From positions 1-50,881 of the forward strand of contig NZ_BCRB01000024.1 of assembly GCF_001552375.1 (NCBI RefSeq): a stretch of DNA of 50,881 bases. The letters are read 5' to 3'. The notes beneath the pieces were generated by a model, which saw only the letters and a list, made by a program, of their open reading frames with translations, was not told where the DNA came from and did no database searches. Position 1 is the first letter of the stretch; every line of letters begins with the position of its first letter. This document shows positions 16,028-23,860 of the stretch, piece after piece. The position numbers were made by a program, and so were the translations under genes. Source of the stretch: Cellulomonas iranensis NBRC 101100 = JCM 18110 (GTDB lineage Bacteria > Actinomycetota > Actinomycetes > Actinomycetales > Cellulomonadaceae).

Positions 16028-17028
16028 CCGGGGCGGACGCGTCGGTGCGGCATCCTGGTCCGGTGCAGGTCAGCGTCGTCATCCCGTGCTACCGCTCGCA
16101 GGACACGGTCCCCCACGTCGTGGCCGACGTCGTCGAGCTGCTCGGCTCCCCTGGCTCGGGCGTCGACGACTTCGAGGTCGTCCTCGTCGTGGACGGCAGC
16201 CCCGACGGCACCGCCCGCGTCGCGCGCGACCTCGCGGCGGCCCGCCCGGACCGGGTCCGCGCGGTGGAGCTGCGGCGCAACTACGGCCAGCACAACGCCC
16301 TGATCGCGGGCATCCGCCGCGCCCGCTTCCCGGTGGTCGTGACGATGGACGACGACCGTCAGCACCGCGCCGACCAGATACCGCTGCTGCTCGCCGCGCT
16401 CGGCGACGACGTGGACCTCGTCTACGGGGTCGCGGTCGAGGAGGAACACGGCGCGCTGCGCTCGCTCGCCTCCCGCATGGTGAAGCGCACCCTTGCGATG
16501 GCGGGCGTTCCCAAGGCCGACGACGTGTCCGCGTTCCGCGCGTTCCGCACCCCGCTGCGCGACACCTTCCGGCACGTGACCGACCCGTACTCGTCGCTCG
16601 ACGTGCTGCTGTCCTGGGCGACCACCTCGATCGGCCGGGTCGTCGTCCGCATGGACGAGCGCACGGTCGGCACCTCGTCGTACACGCTGCGCTCGCTCGT
16701 GCGGCACGCGCTCAACATGGTCACCGGGTACAGCAACGTCCCGCTGCGGATGGTGGCGTGGCTCGGGTGGTTCTGCGCCGCGCTCGGCGTGGTGCTGGGC
16801 GCCGTCGTGGTGTGGAAGTTCGCGGCGGGCGACACGACCGTCGCGGGCTTCACGACGATCGCCGCGATGGTCGCGCTGTTCTCCGGCGCGCAGATGCTCT
16901 CGCTCGGCGTCATCGGCGAGTACCTCGGCCGGCTGCACACCCGGAGCATGGGCAAGCCGACTTACGCGGTCCGGCGGGACACCGGGCCCGCGCCTGCAGA
17001 CGAGGACCTCCAGGGGCGCGACGCATGA
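16024..17028 (+). CDS. ArnC/GtrB-type glycosyltransferase family 2 (polyprenyl-phosphate sugar synthase)
   Basis: 334 residues from the coupled GTG at 16024. The GT-A domain (about 14-240) has SVVIPCYRSQDTV, VLVVDGSPDGT, the RRNYGQHNALIAGIRRA loop and TMDDDRQHR as donor/metal motif. Two C-terminal TM helices (about 240-300), then IGEYLGRLHTRSMGKPTY, complete the ArnC/GtrB layout. It should charge polyprenyl phosphate with a sugar inside the cell for GtrA to translocate. A second possible start, GTG 16063, lies 6 nt after CATCCT and could give a leaderless short form of 321 residues. The end overlaps the next gene as ATGA. Confidence 0.93.
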   Translation: MTGADASVRHPGPVQVSVVIPCYRSQDTVPHVVADVVELLGSPGSGVDDFEVVLVVDGSPDGTARVARDLAAARPDRVRAVELRRNYGQHNALIAGIRRARFPVVVTMDDDRQHRADQIPLLLAALGDDVDLVYGVAVEEEHGALRSLASRMVKRTLAMAGVPKADDVSAFRAFRTPLRDTFRHVTDPYSSLDVLLSWATTSIGRVVVRMDERTVGTSSYTLRSLVRHALNMVTGYSNVPLRMVAWLGWFCAALGVVLGAVVVWKFAAGDTTVAGFTTIAAMVALFSGAQMLSLGVIGEYLGRLHTRSMGKPTYAVRRDTGPAPADEDLQGRDA

Positions 17029-19388
17029 CCCTGGACCGGTCCACCGAGGTCCTGCCCTCCCCCGGGGCGGGTGCCACGCGCCGGTCCCGGCGCAACGCCG
17101 CGCCCCGCACCGACGGGCTCCCGGCGCTGGCGCTCGCGCTCCTGCCCGCGGTGGTGGCCTTCGCCGGCATCGCGGCGGTCCTGCACCGCTACGGCACGCC
17201 GGTGCCGGTGACCCTCGGCTACCTCGGGTACCTCGGGCTGGCGGCGACGCTGCCCGGCGCGCTGGTCTGGCGCGCCGTGCGCGGCCGACGGGTCTCGCTC
17301 ACCGAGGACCTGGCGGTCGGCACCGCGATCGGCCTCGCCGCGCAGGTCCTGCTGGCGTTCGCTCTGGCGCCCCTGCACCTCTCGACCTGGTCCTGGCTGT
17401 GGGCGCCGGCCATCGTCGTCGCGTCGGTGGCCGTGCCCGGCTGGCGAGCGCGCGCCTGGCGCCGTCCCGCCACCCCCTCGACCGCGACGTGGTCGGCGTG
17501 GGTGCAGGCGGCGACCGTCCTGGCCGCCACCGTGTGGCTCGGCGCAACCGCCCTGGCCGCGAACCCGGTGACCTACGTCGACGGCTGGGGCCCGTGGAGC
17601 CGGGCGGTGCCCGTCTCGGTGTACGTCGACCTCCCGTTCCACCAGGCCATCGCCGGTGGCGTGGACGCCCACTACCCGCTCGTCTACCCGTACCTGTACG
17701 ACGAGCCGCTGCACTACCACCTCTTCGTGTACGAGCACCTCGCGGCCGCCTCGCACGTGGCCGGGCTCGACCTCACGTGGCTGCTGTACCGGCTCGCCCC
17801 CACCGCGCTGCTGGCGCTGGGGGTTGTCCTGGTCGGCGTGCTCGCGCGCCGGCTCACCGGGTCCGCGTGGTCGGCCCCGCTCGCGGCTGCCGTCGTCACA
17901 GCCTCCTCGGCCGCCAACGTGTACGGCTGGACGCCCTTCCCGTTCCAGAACCCCGGCTTCCTGCACTTCGCCGTGTACCGGAGCCCCACCCAGACATTCG
18001 GCCTCACCCTGTTCCTCGCCGCGATCACCGCGGCCGTCGTCCTGCTGCACGAGGGAGGGCTCCGCCGCCACCTGCCGCTGGTCGCGGTCTTCACCGTCCT
18101 CGCCTGGGGCGCGGGCGGGTCGAAGTCGACGTTCCTGCCGGTGCTCGGTGCCGGCCTGGGGCTCGCGCTCGTCGCGGCCCTCGTGCGGCGGGACCGTGCC
18201 GCACGCGTCGCCGCGGCGCTGCTGGGGCTCTGCGTCGCCGGGTTCGGCCTGCTGCTCGTCGTGGTCCTCGGTGGGCAGTCGGGCAGCCTCGCGATCACGC
18301 CGCTGACCACGACGCGCGCGTTCGCGGCGGCCCAGCTCGTCGCCGACCCGGCCAGCACGCGCCACACCCTGCTGATCACGGGGCTCGGCCTGGCGTCGTG
18401 GCTGTGCGCGAGCGCGGGAGTGCTGCTGCTGGCCCGGCGCGAGACGCTGCGCGACGTCACGTTCTGGCTGCTGCTGGGGGTCGCAGGCTCGGGCATCTGC
18501 GCCTGCCTGCTCACGACGGCCAACGGGCTGAGCCAGCTGTACTTCCTGTACGCGTCCTGGCCGGCGCTCGGCATCCTCACGGCGTGGGGCGTGGTCGCCG
18601 CCACCCGCACCTGGCCCCGGTGGACGCGCACGCTCGTTCCCGTGGGCCTGCTCGCCGGCGCGGCGCTGGTGTGGGCCGTGCGCCGCGCTGACGGTCTGGA
18701 GGCCCCGACCGCCGCACCCGCCCCCGCGTTCCCCTACCGGGCCATGCTCTGGCCATGGCTCTGGCTCCTGGGCGCCGCGCTCGTCGCCGCCGCGCTCGTC
18801 GCGCTGGTCGTGCGCCTGCGCCGCCGCGAGGGATCGGCCGTCACACCGGTGACCGCGGGGCTGCTGACCTTCGCGGTGCTCCTGGCCGGGACCTCCCTCT
18901 ACCAGCGGACACTCGAGACGGCGCACGCCGCGGTCTCCGTGGTCCGGGACGGCCAGGGCCCCGGCGAGGGCTACCCGGTCCCCCGCGACGGGGCGCTGGC
19001 GGCGCTGTACGTGCGGGACCACTCGGGCACCGACGAGGTCGTCGCGACGAACGCGCACTGCTACGGCCCCGAGGACGCCTGCGACGCGCGGCACTTCTGG
19101 GTCTCCGGGCTCACCGAGCGCCGGGTGCTGGTGGAGGGCTGGGCGTACCCCGAGGGGTTCCGGCCCGGCCTGACCCGCACCAGCCCGTTCTGGGACACGG
19201 ACCGCTACGAGGCCAACGAGGCCGTGTTCGACGACCCGTCGGACGCGGCGGTCGCCCGCCTGCGGAACGAGTGGGGCGTCCGGTGGCTCGTGGTCGACCG
19301 GACGATGGGCGTCGAGAGCCCGGAGCTGCGGGAGCACGCCACGCTCGAGCTCGAGCTCGACGACGCCGCGGTCTACCGGATCGGCTGA
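17025..19388 (+). CDS. Large polytopic membrane protein, GT-C-like
   Basis: 787 residues with at least twelve predicted TM helices from about residue 35 and a soluble C-terminal domain (about 640-787). I do not recognise a named family. The extracytoplasmic loop YVDGWGPWSRAVPVSVYVDL and the acidic/aromatic YPYLYDEPLHYHLFVYEHL after an early TM pair resemble the active-site loops of GT-C transferases. The final domain has TNAHCYGPEDACDARHFW, with two cysteines, and a VRWLVVDRT ending often seen in GT-C-like proteins. Coupled by ATGA to the ArnC-like GT2, it is the obvious candidate to use the GtrA-translocated lipid-linked sugar. Confidence 0.82.
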   Translation: MTLDRSTEVLPSPGAGATRRSRRNAAPRTDGLPALALALLPAVVAFAGIAAVLHRYGTPVPVTLGYLGYLGLAATLPGALVWRAVRGRRVSLTEDLAVGTAIGLAAQVLLAFALAPLHLSTWSWLWAPAIVVASVAVPGWRARAWRRPATPSTATWSAWVQAATVLAATVWLGATALAANPVTYVDGWGPWSRAVPVSVYVDLPFHQAIAGGVDAHYPLVYPYLYDEPLHYHLFVYEHLAAASHVAGLDLTWLLYRLAPTALLALGVVLVGVLARRLTGSAWSAPLAAAVVTASSAANVYGWTPFPFQNPGFLHFAVYRSPTQTFGLTLFLAAITAAVVLLHEGGLRRHLPLVAVFTVLAWGAGGSKSTFLPVLGAGLGLALVAALVRRDRAARVAAALLGLCVAGFGLLLVVVLGGQSGSLAITPLTTTRAFAAAQLVADPASTRHTLLITGLGLASWLCASAGVLLLARRETLRDVTFWLLLGVAGSGICACLLTTANGLSQLYFLYASWPALGILTAWGVVAATRTWPRWTRTLVPVGLLAGAALVWAVRRADGLEAPTAAPAPAFPYRAMLWPWLWLLGAALVAAALVALVVRLRRREGSAVTPVTAGLLTFAVLLAGTSLYQRTLETAHAAVSVVRDGQGPGEGYPVPRDGALAALYVRDHSGTDEVVATNAHCYGPEDACDARHFWVSGLTERRVLVEGWAYPEGFRPGLTRTSPFWDTDRYEANEAVFDDPSDAAVARLRNEWGVRWLVVDRTMGVESPELREHATLELELDDAAVYRIG

Positions 19389-19390
19389 CC

Positions 19391-19428
19391 CCGCCAGCCG
19401 GGCGCGGGTGTCGGGCTCCGGCGGGCAG
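19391..19428. terminator. Possible bidirectional hairpin between convergent units
   Basis: CCCGCC and GGCGGG flank the 42-nt gap, with a further AGCC/GGCT pairing after a 2-nt bulge. It is plausible but imperfect. Confidence 0.4.
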
Positions 19429-19430
19429 GC

Positions 19431-20894
19431 TCAGGCGGTCACCGCGCGCGCCCGCGCGGACCGACGCACCACGAGCAGCCCCGCGACCGCCATCACCGCC
19501 GCCGCGGCGACCCGGGTGGCCGACCAGGCCCCGTCGACCGGCAGGAGCGCCCCGAGGGCGCTCACGGCCGCCCAGAGCAGCATCACCAGCGGCATCGCCG
19601 GCGGCCACCAGGGGTACTCCGCGACCCGTCGCTGCACTGCGGTGGTCCCGGCGGCGAGAAGCAGGTAGGCGACCAGGTAGCCGGCGCCGATCCCGGCCAG
19701 GCCGGTGGTCGCGGCGAGCGCCGCGGCCGCGCCCAGCCCTACCGCCACCGCGAACGGGGTGCTCAGCGCGAGCCAGCCGGTGCGACCCCGCGCGAACACG
19801 AGGTGGCCGCTCGCCAGGTACACCACGGACGGGAGCGCAGCGGCGGAGGCCAGCGCGACGGCGGGGACCAGCTCCGCGTGACCGTACGTGGCGGGCGCCG
19901 CCAGCCGGACCAGCCAGGGCGCCAGCAGCGCCACGCCGCCGGCGAGCACCGCCGCGACCAACGCGATCACCCGCGTCGTCTCGTCGAGCACTCGGGCGCG
20001 GTCCGTCCGCGCGGCGCGGTAGACCACGGGCGCCCACGCGTTGTTGAGCCCCGCGGTCACGACGGTGGCGCCGGCACCGACCGTCAGCGCCACGTTCGCA
20101 CGCCCGCCGTCGCCGAGCACCCGGTCGGCCACGACGACCAGCCCGGCGAGCGCGAGGTAGAGGGACACCTGGTGCGGCACGGTCGGCGCGCCGACGCGCA
20201 GCGCAGCGGCGACCCCGTGCCGGGTGAGGTGCGGCCGGCCCGAGCGTGCCACCAGCGCCAGGCCCGCGACCCCGGCCAGCAGGTACCCGCCGGCGACGCC
20301 TGCGAGGTAGACGGCCGCCGTGCGCTCCGCTACCACGACGGCCACGAGACCCGCGGCGGGCCCGACCAGGCTGGCGGCGACGGCGAGGAGCACGAAGGGT
20401 CCCGGCCGGTCGGCGCCGCGGAGGAAGGCCTGCGCCAGCACCATCCACGCGCCCCCGGCCCCGGCGACCAGCGCCAGCAGCACCTCCAGGGTGAACGGCC
20501 GTCCGAGCAGCACGGGAGCCCATAGCGGCCCGGTCGCCGCGACCACGGCGGTCAGGACCGTCGCGATGCCTGCGCCCGCGACGACGACGCCGCGCGCGCC
20601 GGCGGCGCCGTCCGCGTCGAGGATGTACTGCCTGGTGATCGCCGCGCCGAGCCCGAGGGCGACCAGGATGTAGGCGACCTGGAGGACGACGGTCGCGACC
20701 GCGACCAGGTCGTACTGCGCGACCGGCAGCAGCCGGGTGACGACCGGGATGACCGCGAGCGACGCGAGCGCCGGGCCGGCCGTCGCGATCGTGTACAGCG
20801 ACCCGCGGCCCAGAACGGCGCGGGTGGCGGACGGCTCCGCGGCGGGAGCCGGCCCGGCCGGCGGCACGCCGACCCCCGGGTCCGGGACCGTCAC
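19431..20894 (-). CDS. Wzx-type polysaccharide flippase
   Basis: 487 residues with about 14 TM helices and an N-terminal Pro/Ala-rich cytoplasmic leader. TRAVLGRGSLYTIATAGPALASLAVIPVVTRLLPVAQYDLVAVA is split over TM1-TM2 and is typical of MOP/RfbX lipid-linked oligosaccharide flippases, as is the repeated two-bundle layout. It would move an undecaprenyl-linked unit across the membrane. The GTG at 20894 lies 3 nt after the pseC stop. The operon pseB-pseC-flippase suggests that this flippase handles a pseudaminate-containing unit, which is an inference. Confidence 0.92.
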   Translation of the reverse strand: MTVPDPGVGVPPAGPAPAAEPSATRAVLGRGSLYTIATAGPALASLAVIPVVTRLLPVAQYDLVAVATVVLQVAYILVALGLGAAITRQYILDADGAAGARGVVVAGAGIATVLTAVVAATGPLWAPVLLGRPFTLEVLLALVAGAGGAWMVLAQAFLRGADRPGPFVLLAVAASLVGPAAGLVAVVVAERTAAVYLAGVAGGYLLAGVAGLALVARSGRPHLTRHGVAAALRVGAPTVPHQVSLYLALAGLVVVADRVLGDGGRANVALTVGAGATVVTAGLNNAWAPVVYRAARTDRARVLDETTRVIALVAAVLAGGVALLAPWLVRLAAPATYGHAELVPAVALASAAALPSVVYLASGHLVFARGRTGWLALSTPFAVAVGLGAAAALAATTGLAGIGAGYLVAYLLLAAGTTAVQRRVAEYPWWPPAMPLVMLLWAAVSALGALLPVDGAWSATRVAAAAVMAVAGLLVVRRSARARAVTA

Positions 20895-20897
20895 GGC

Positions 20898-22028
20898 CTA
20901 GCGCCCCGCGACCGCGCGCCGCACCTCGTCGATCACGCGGTCCACCTGGGCGTCCGTGAGGTCGGGGAAGAGCGGCAGGGAGATCTCCTGCGCGTAGTAG
21001 GCCTCGGCGTTCGGGCACTGGCCGCGCTGGTAGCCGAGGTCCGCGAAGACGGGGTGCCAGTAGGCGGGCACGTAGTTCACCTGCACGCCGATCCCCGCCG
21101 CGCGCAGCGCCTCGAACACCTCGCGCCGGCGGCCGTCGAGCACGCGCAGCGGGTACAGGTGCCACGCCGGCTCCGCCTCGGTGCGGCGCGCCGGGGTGAG
21201 CACGCCGTCCAGGTCCCGCAGGCCCTCGTCGTACCGGGCGTGGATCTCGGCGCGCCGGGCGCGGAACGCCTCGAGGCGGCGCAGCTGCGACGTGCCGAGC
21301 GCGGCCAGCACGTCGGGCAGCCGGTAGTTCAGGCCGAACTCGTGCACCTCCTGGTGCCACGGGCCCTCGTCGGGGAACCGCTGCAGGGCGGGGTCGCGCA
21401 CCAGGCCGTGGTTCTTGAAGCCGCGCGCGCGCCGCTCGAGCTCCGGGTCGGACGTGACGACCGCGCCGCCCTCGGCGGTCGTGAGGTTCTTCGTCGGGAA
21501 GAACGAGAGGGTCGTGAGGTCGGCGAAGGAGCCGACGGGCCGGCCGCGCCACAGCGAGCCGATCGAGTGGGCGGCGTCCTCGAGGTACAGCGCGCCGTGC
21601 TCGTGCGCGAGCGCGGCGAACGCCTCGGGGCTCGCGGGCAGGCCCGCGTAGTCCACCGCGGCGACCACGCGCGTGCGGTCGGTGAGCGCGGCGTGTGCGG
21701 CCTCGACGTCGAGGTTGCCGGTGTCCGCCTCGACGTCGGCGAACACGACCGTCGCGCCGTGCAGCGCCGCCGCGGCGGCCGTCGCGACGAACGTGAGCGG
21801 CGTCGTGACGACCTCGTCGCCGGGGCCGACGCCCGCGGCCGCGTACGCGACGTGCAGCGCCGCCGTGCCGGAGGTCACGCTCACGGCCGCACCGCCCCCC
21901 ACGTGGGCCGAGACGGCGCGCTCGAACGCCTCGACCGCGGGGCCCGTGGTCAGCCAGTCGCTGCGCAGCGCCGCGACGACCGCCTCGACGTCGGAGTCGT
22001 CGACGGACTGCCGACCGTAGGGCAGCAC
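20898..22028 (-). CDS. pseC: PseC-type aminotransferase (UDP-4-amino-4,6-dideoxy-L-AltNAc synthesis)
   Basis: 376 residues, DegT/DnrJ/EryC1/StrS fold. The PLP lysine is K180 in LSFFPTKNLTTAEGGAVV, with EDAAHSIGSLWRGRPVGS before it and FGLNYRLPDVLAALGTSQL after. PseC takes the PseB product and adds an amino group at C4 from glutamate. Direct linkage to pseB (10 nt) and the presence of PseG, PseH and PseI domains nearby point to the pseudaminic rather than the legionaminic branch. It starts at GTG 22028, with TGAGG about 9 nt upstream. The fold is certain; the exact stereochemistry is inferred from context. Confidence 0.9.
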   Translation of the reverse strand: MLPYGRQSVDDSDVEAVVAALRSDWLTTGPAVEAFERAVSAHVGGGAAVSVTSGTAALHVAYAAAGVGPGDEVVTTPLTFVATAAAAALHGATVVFADVEADTGNLDVEAAHAALTDRTRVVAAVDYAGLPASPEAFAALAHEHGALYLEDAAHSIGSLWRGRPVGSFADLTTLSFFPTKNLTTAEGGAVVTSDPELERRARGFKNHGLVRDPALQRFPDEGPWHQEVHEFGLNYRLPDVLAALGTSQLRRLEAFRARRAEIHARYDEGLRDLDGVLTPARRTEAEPAWHLYPLRVLDGRRREVFEALRAAGIGVQVNYVPAYWHPVFADLGYQRGQCPNAEAYYAQEISLPLFPDLTDAQVDRVIDEVRRAVAGR

Positions 22029-22038
22029 GCCGGCCGCC

Positions 22039-23022
22039 TCAGGCGAACCGCGCGACCATGTCGCGCAGCTCGTCGGGGCCCAGCCACAGGTCGTTGGTGT
22101 CGGAGCGGTAGGTCCAGCCGTCCTCGACCGGCTCGCCGCCCTCGGGCGCCTCGTAGCCCCAGCCGCTCACGTACGGCATCACGACGTACCGGTCGCCCAG
22201 GCGCACGGTCCGCCGCGAGTCGTCGGGCGCGATCATCTCCTCGTGCAGCTTCTCCCCCGGGCGGATGCCGATCTCGTGCATCGCGGAGCCCGGTGCGACG
22301 GCCTGCGCCAGGTCCGTGACCTTCATGCTCGGGATGCGCGGCACGTACAGCTCGCCACCGGTCATGAGTTCGAACGAGTCGAGGACGAACTGGACGGCCT
22401 GCGGCAGCGTGATCCAGAACCGCGTCATGCGCAGGTCGGTGATCGGCAGGGACTCGCCCTGCTCGGCGAGCCGGCGGAACACCGGGATGACCGAGCCGCG
22501 CGAGCCCATGACGTTGCCGTACCGGACGACGGAGAACCGCGTGTCGTACGACGCCGCGTAGTGGTTGCCCGACACGAACATCCGGTCGCCGCAGAGCTTC
22601 GTGGCCCCGTAGAGGTTGATCGGGCTCGACGCCTTGTCGGTCGACAGGGCGACGACCTTCTTGACACCGGCGTCGATGGCGGCGTCGATGACGTTCTGCG
22701 ACCCGTTGACGTTGGTCTGCACGAACTCGAACGGGTTGTACTCGGCGGTGTCGACCTGCTTGAGCGCGGCCGCGTGCACGACGTGGTCGACGCCGTGCAT
22801 CGCGCGCGTCAGGCGCTGGCGGTCCCGGACGTCGCCGATGAACCAGCGCAGGCGGGGGTCGTCGTCGAGCTCGCGGCGGACCTCGTACTGCTTGAGCTCG
22901 TCCCGGCTGAACACCACGAGGCGGCGAGGGTCGTGGTGCTCCAGCACCTCGCGGAGGAACGCCTTGCCGAAGGACCCGGTGCCTCCGGTGACGAGGATCG
23001 AGGCTCCCGAGAGCAGAGACAT
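22039..23022 (-). CDS. pseB: UDP-N-acetylglucosamine 4,6-dehydratase (inverting) PseB
   Basis: 327 residues, the short soluble FlaA1/PseB form. NAD(P) loop TGGTGSFG (12-19), catalytic LSTDKAS with the following INLYGATK, and RYGNVMGSRGSVIPVF are all present; PSMKVTDLAQA and GIRPGEKLHEEMI are PseB signatures. It removes water and inverts C5 of UDP-GlcNAc, the first step of pseudaminic acid synthesis. It leads the pseB-pseC-flippase operon. The ATG at 23022 has a TGGAG about 8 nt upstream. The gap to the divergent spsF-like gene is only 82 nt. Confidence 0.95.
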   Translation of the reverse strand: MSLLSGASILVTGGTGSFGKAFLREVLEHHDPRRLVVFSRDELKQYEVRRELDDDPRLRWFIGDVRDRQRLTRAMHGVDHVVHAAALKQVDTAEYNPFEFVQTNVNGSQNVIDAAIDAGVKKVVALSTDKASSPINLYGATKLCGDRMFVSGNHYAASYDTRFSVVRYGNVMGSRGSVIPVFRRLAEQGESLPITDLRMTRFWITLPQAVQFVLDSFELMTGGELYVPRIPSMKVTDLAQAVAPGSAMHEIGIRPGEKLHEEMIAPDDSRRTVRLGDRYVVMPYVSGWGYEAPEGGEPVEDGWTYRSDTNDLWLGPDELRDMVARFA

Positions 23023-23092
23023 GCCGTGGAACTCCAGACGGATCGGGTCGGTGGACGGGCAGCGGGCCGACGGGGCCGCACGCCAGATAGAG

Positions 23093-23104
23093 CATCATGG
23101 CACG
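23093..23104 (+). promoter_or_regulatory. Possible leaderless-type -10 box for the cytidylyltransferase gene
   Basis: CATCAT (23093-23098) ends 6 nt before GTG 23105, the same spacing as the stronger boxes in this window. An overlapping TAGAGC at 23088 is an alternative. Confidence 0.35.
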
Positions 23105-23860
23105 GTGCGCCCGGACCCCACCGCCCACCCCGCTCGCGTCGTCGCCGTGATCCAGGCCCGGACCGGGTCGTCGCGGCTGCCCGGCAAGGTGCTCCTGCCG
23201 CTGGCCGGCCGTCCCGTGCTCGGGTGGGTGGTCCGCGCGGCCCTGGCCGCCCCGGGCGTCGACGAGGTCGTGGTGGCCACGTCCACGGCCGACGGCGACG
23301 ACGCCGTGGCCGACCTCGCGGCCGACCTGGGCGTCGGGGTCGTCCGCGGCAGCGAGCTCGACGTGCTGTCGCGGTTCGTCGCGGCACGTGACGCGACCGC
23401 CGCCGACGCGGTCGTGCGGCTCACCGCCGACTGCCCGCTGCTCGACCCCGCGCTCGTCGGTGCGGTCGTCGGCGCGTGGCGGGCCGACCCGTCCCTCGAC
23501 TACGTCGCGACCACGCTGGTGCGCACGCTGCCGCGCGGGCTCGACGTCGAGCTGGTGTCCTCCGACGCGCTCGACCGTGCCGACGCCGTCGCGCGGGACC
23601 ACCACCGCGTGCACGTGACCTCCGCGCTGTACGCCGAGCCCGGCGCGTACCGGACGCTGGGCCTCGTCGTGGCGCCGGACGCGCACGACCTGCGGGTCAC
23701 GCTCGACACCGCGCAGGACGCGACGCTGCTCGAGGCCGTCACCGCCGCGCTCGGCGACGCGCCGCCCGCGTGGCGCGACCTCGTGGCGCTGCTCCGGTCG
23801 CGGCCCGAGCTCGTCGCCCTGAACGCCGAGGTCCGGCAGAAGGCCCTCGAGGAGGCGTGA
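23105..23860 (+). CDS. SpsF-family cytidylyltransferase (CMP-pseudaminic acid synthetase candidate)
   Basis: 251 residues. The nucleotidyltransferase loop VAVIQARTGSSRLPGKVLLPLAGRPVL spans about residues 10-36, with VVRLTADCPLLDP as the metal-binding region and DHHRVHVTSALY and LRVTLDTAQD further on. This is the SpsF/NeuA-like group found in sps-type nonulosonate operons instead of the shorter Campylobacter PseF. It should activate the nonulosonic acid with CTP. The next gene, a PseG-PseH fusion, starts on a TGATG overlap. The start is GTG 23105; no Shine-Dalgarno is seen, in line with a leaderless start. Confidence 0.88.
   Translation: MRPDPTAHPARVVAVIQARTGSSRLPGKVLLPLAGRPVLGWVVRAALAAPGVDEVVVATSTADGDDAVADLAADLGVGVVRGSELDVLSRFVAARDATAADAVVRLTADCPLLDPALVGAVVGAWRADPSLDYVATTLVRTLPRGLDVELVSSDALDRADAVARDHHRVHVTSALYAEPGAYRTLGLVVAPDAHDLRVTLDTAQDATLLEAVTAALGDAPPAWRDLVALLRSRPELVALNAEVRQKALEEA

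Noticed and set aside
16086..17024. Upstream extension of the 787-residue membrane protein
   Set aside because: It overlaps the ArnC-like GT2 in another frame and is Arg/Pro-rich low complexity; the ATGA-coupled ATG at 17025 is the sensible start.
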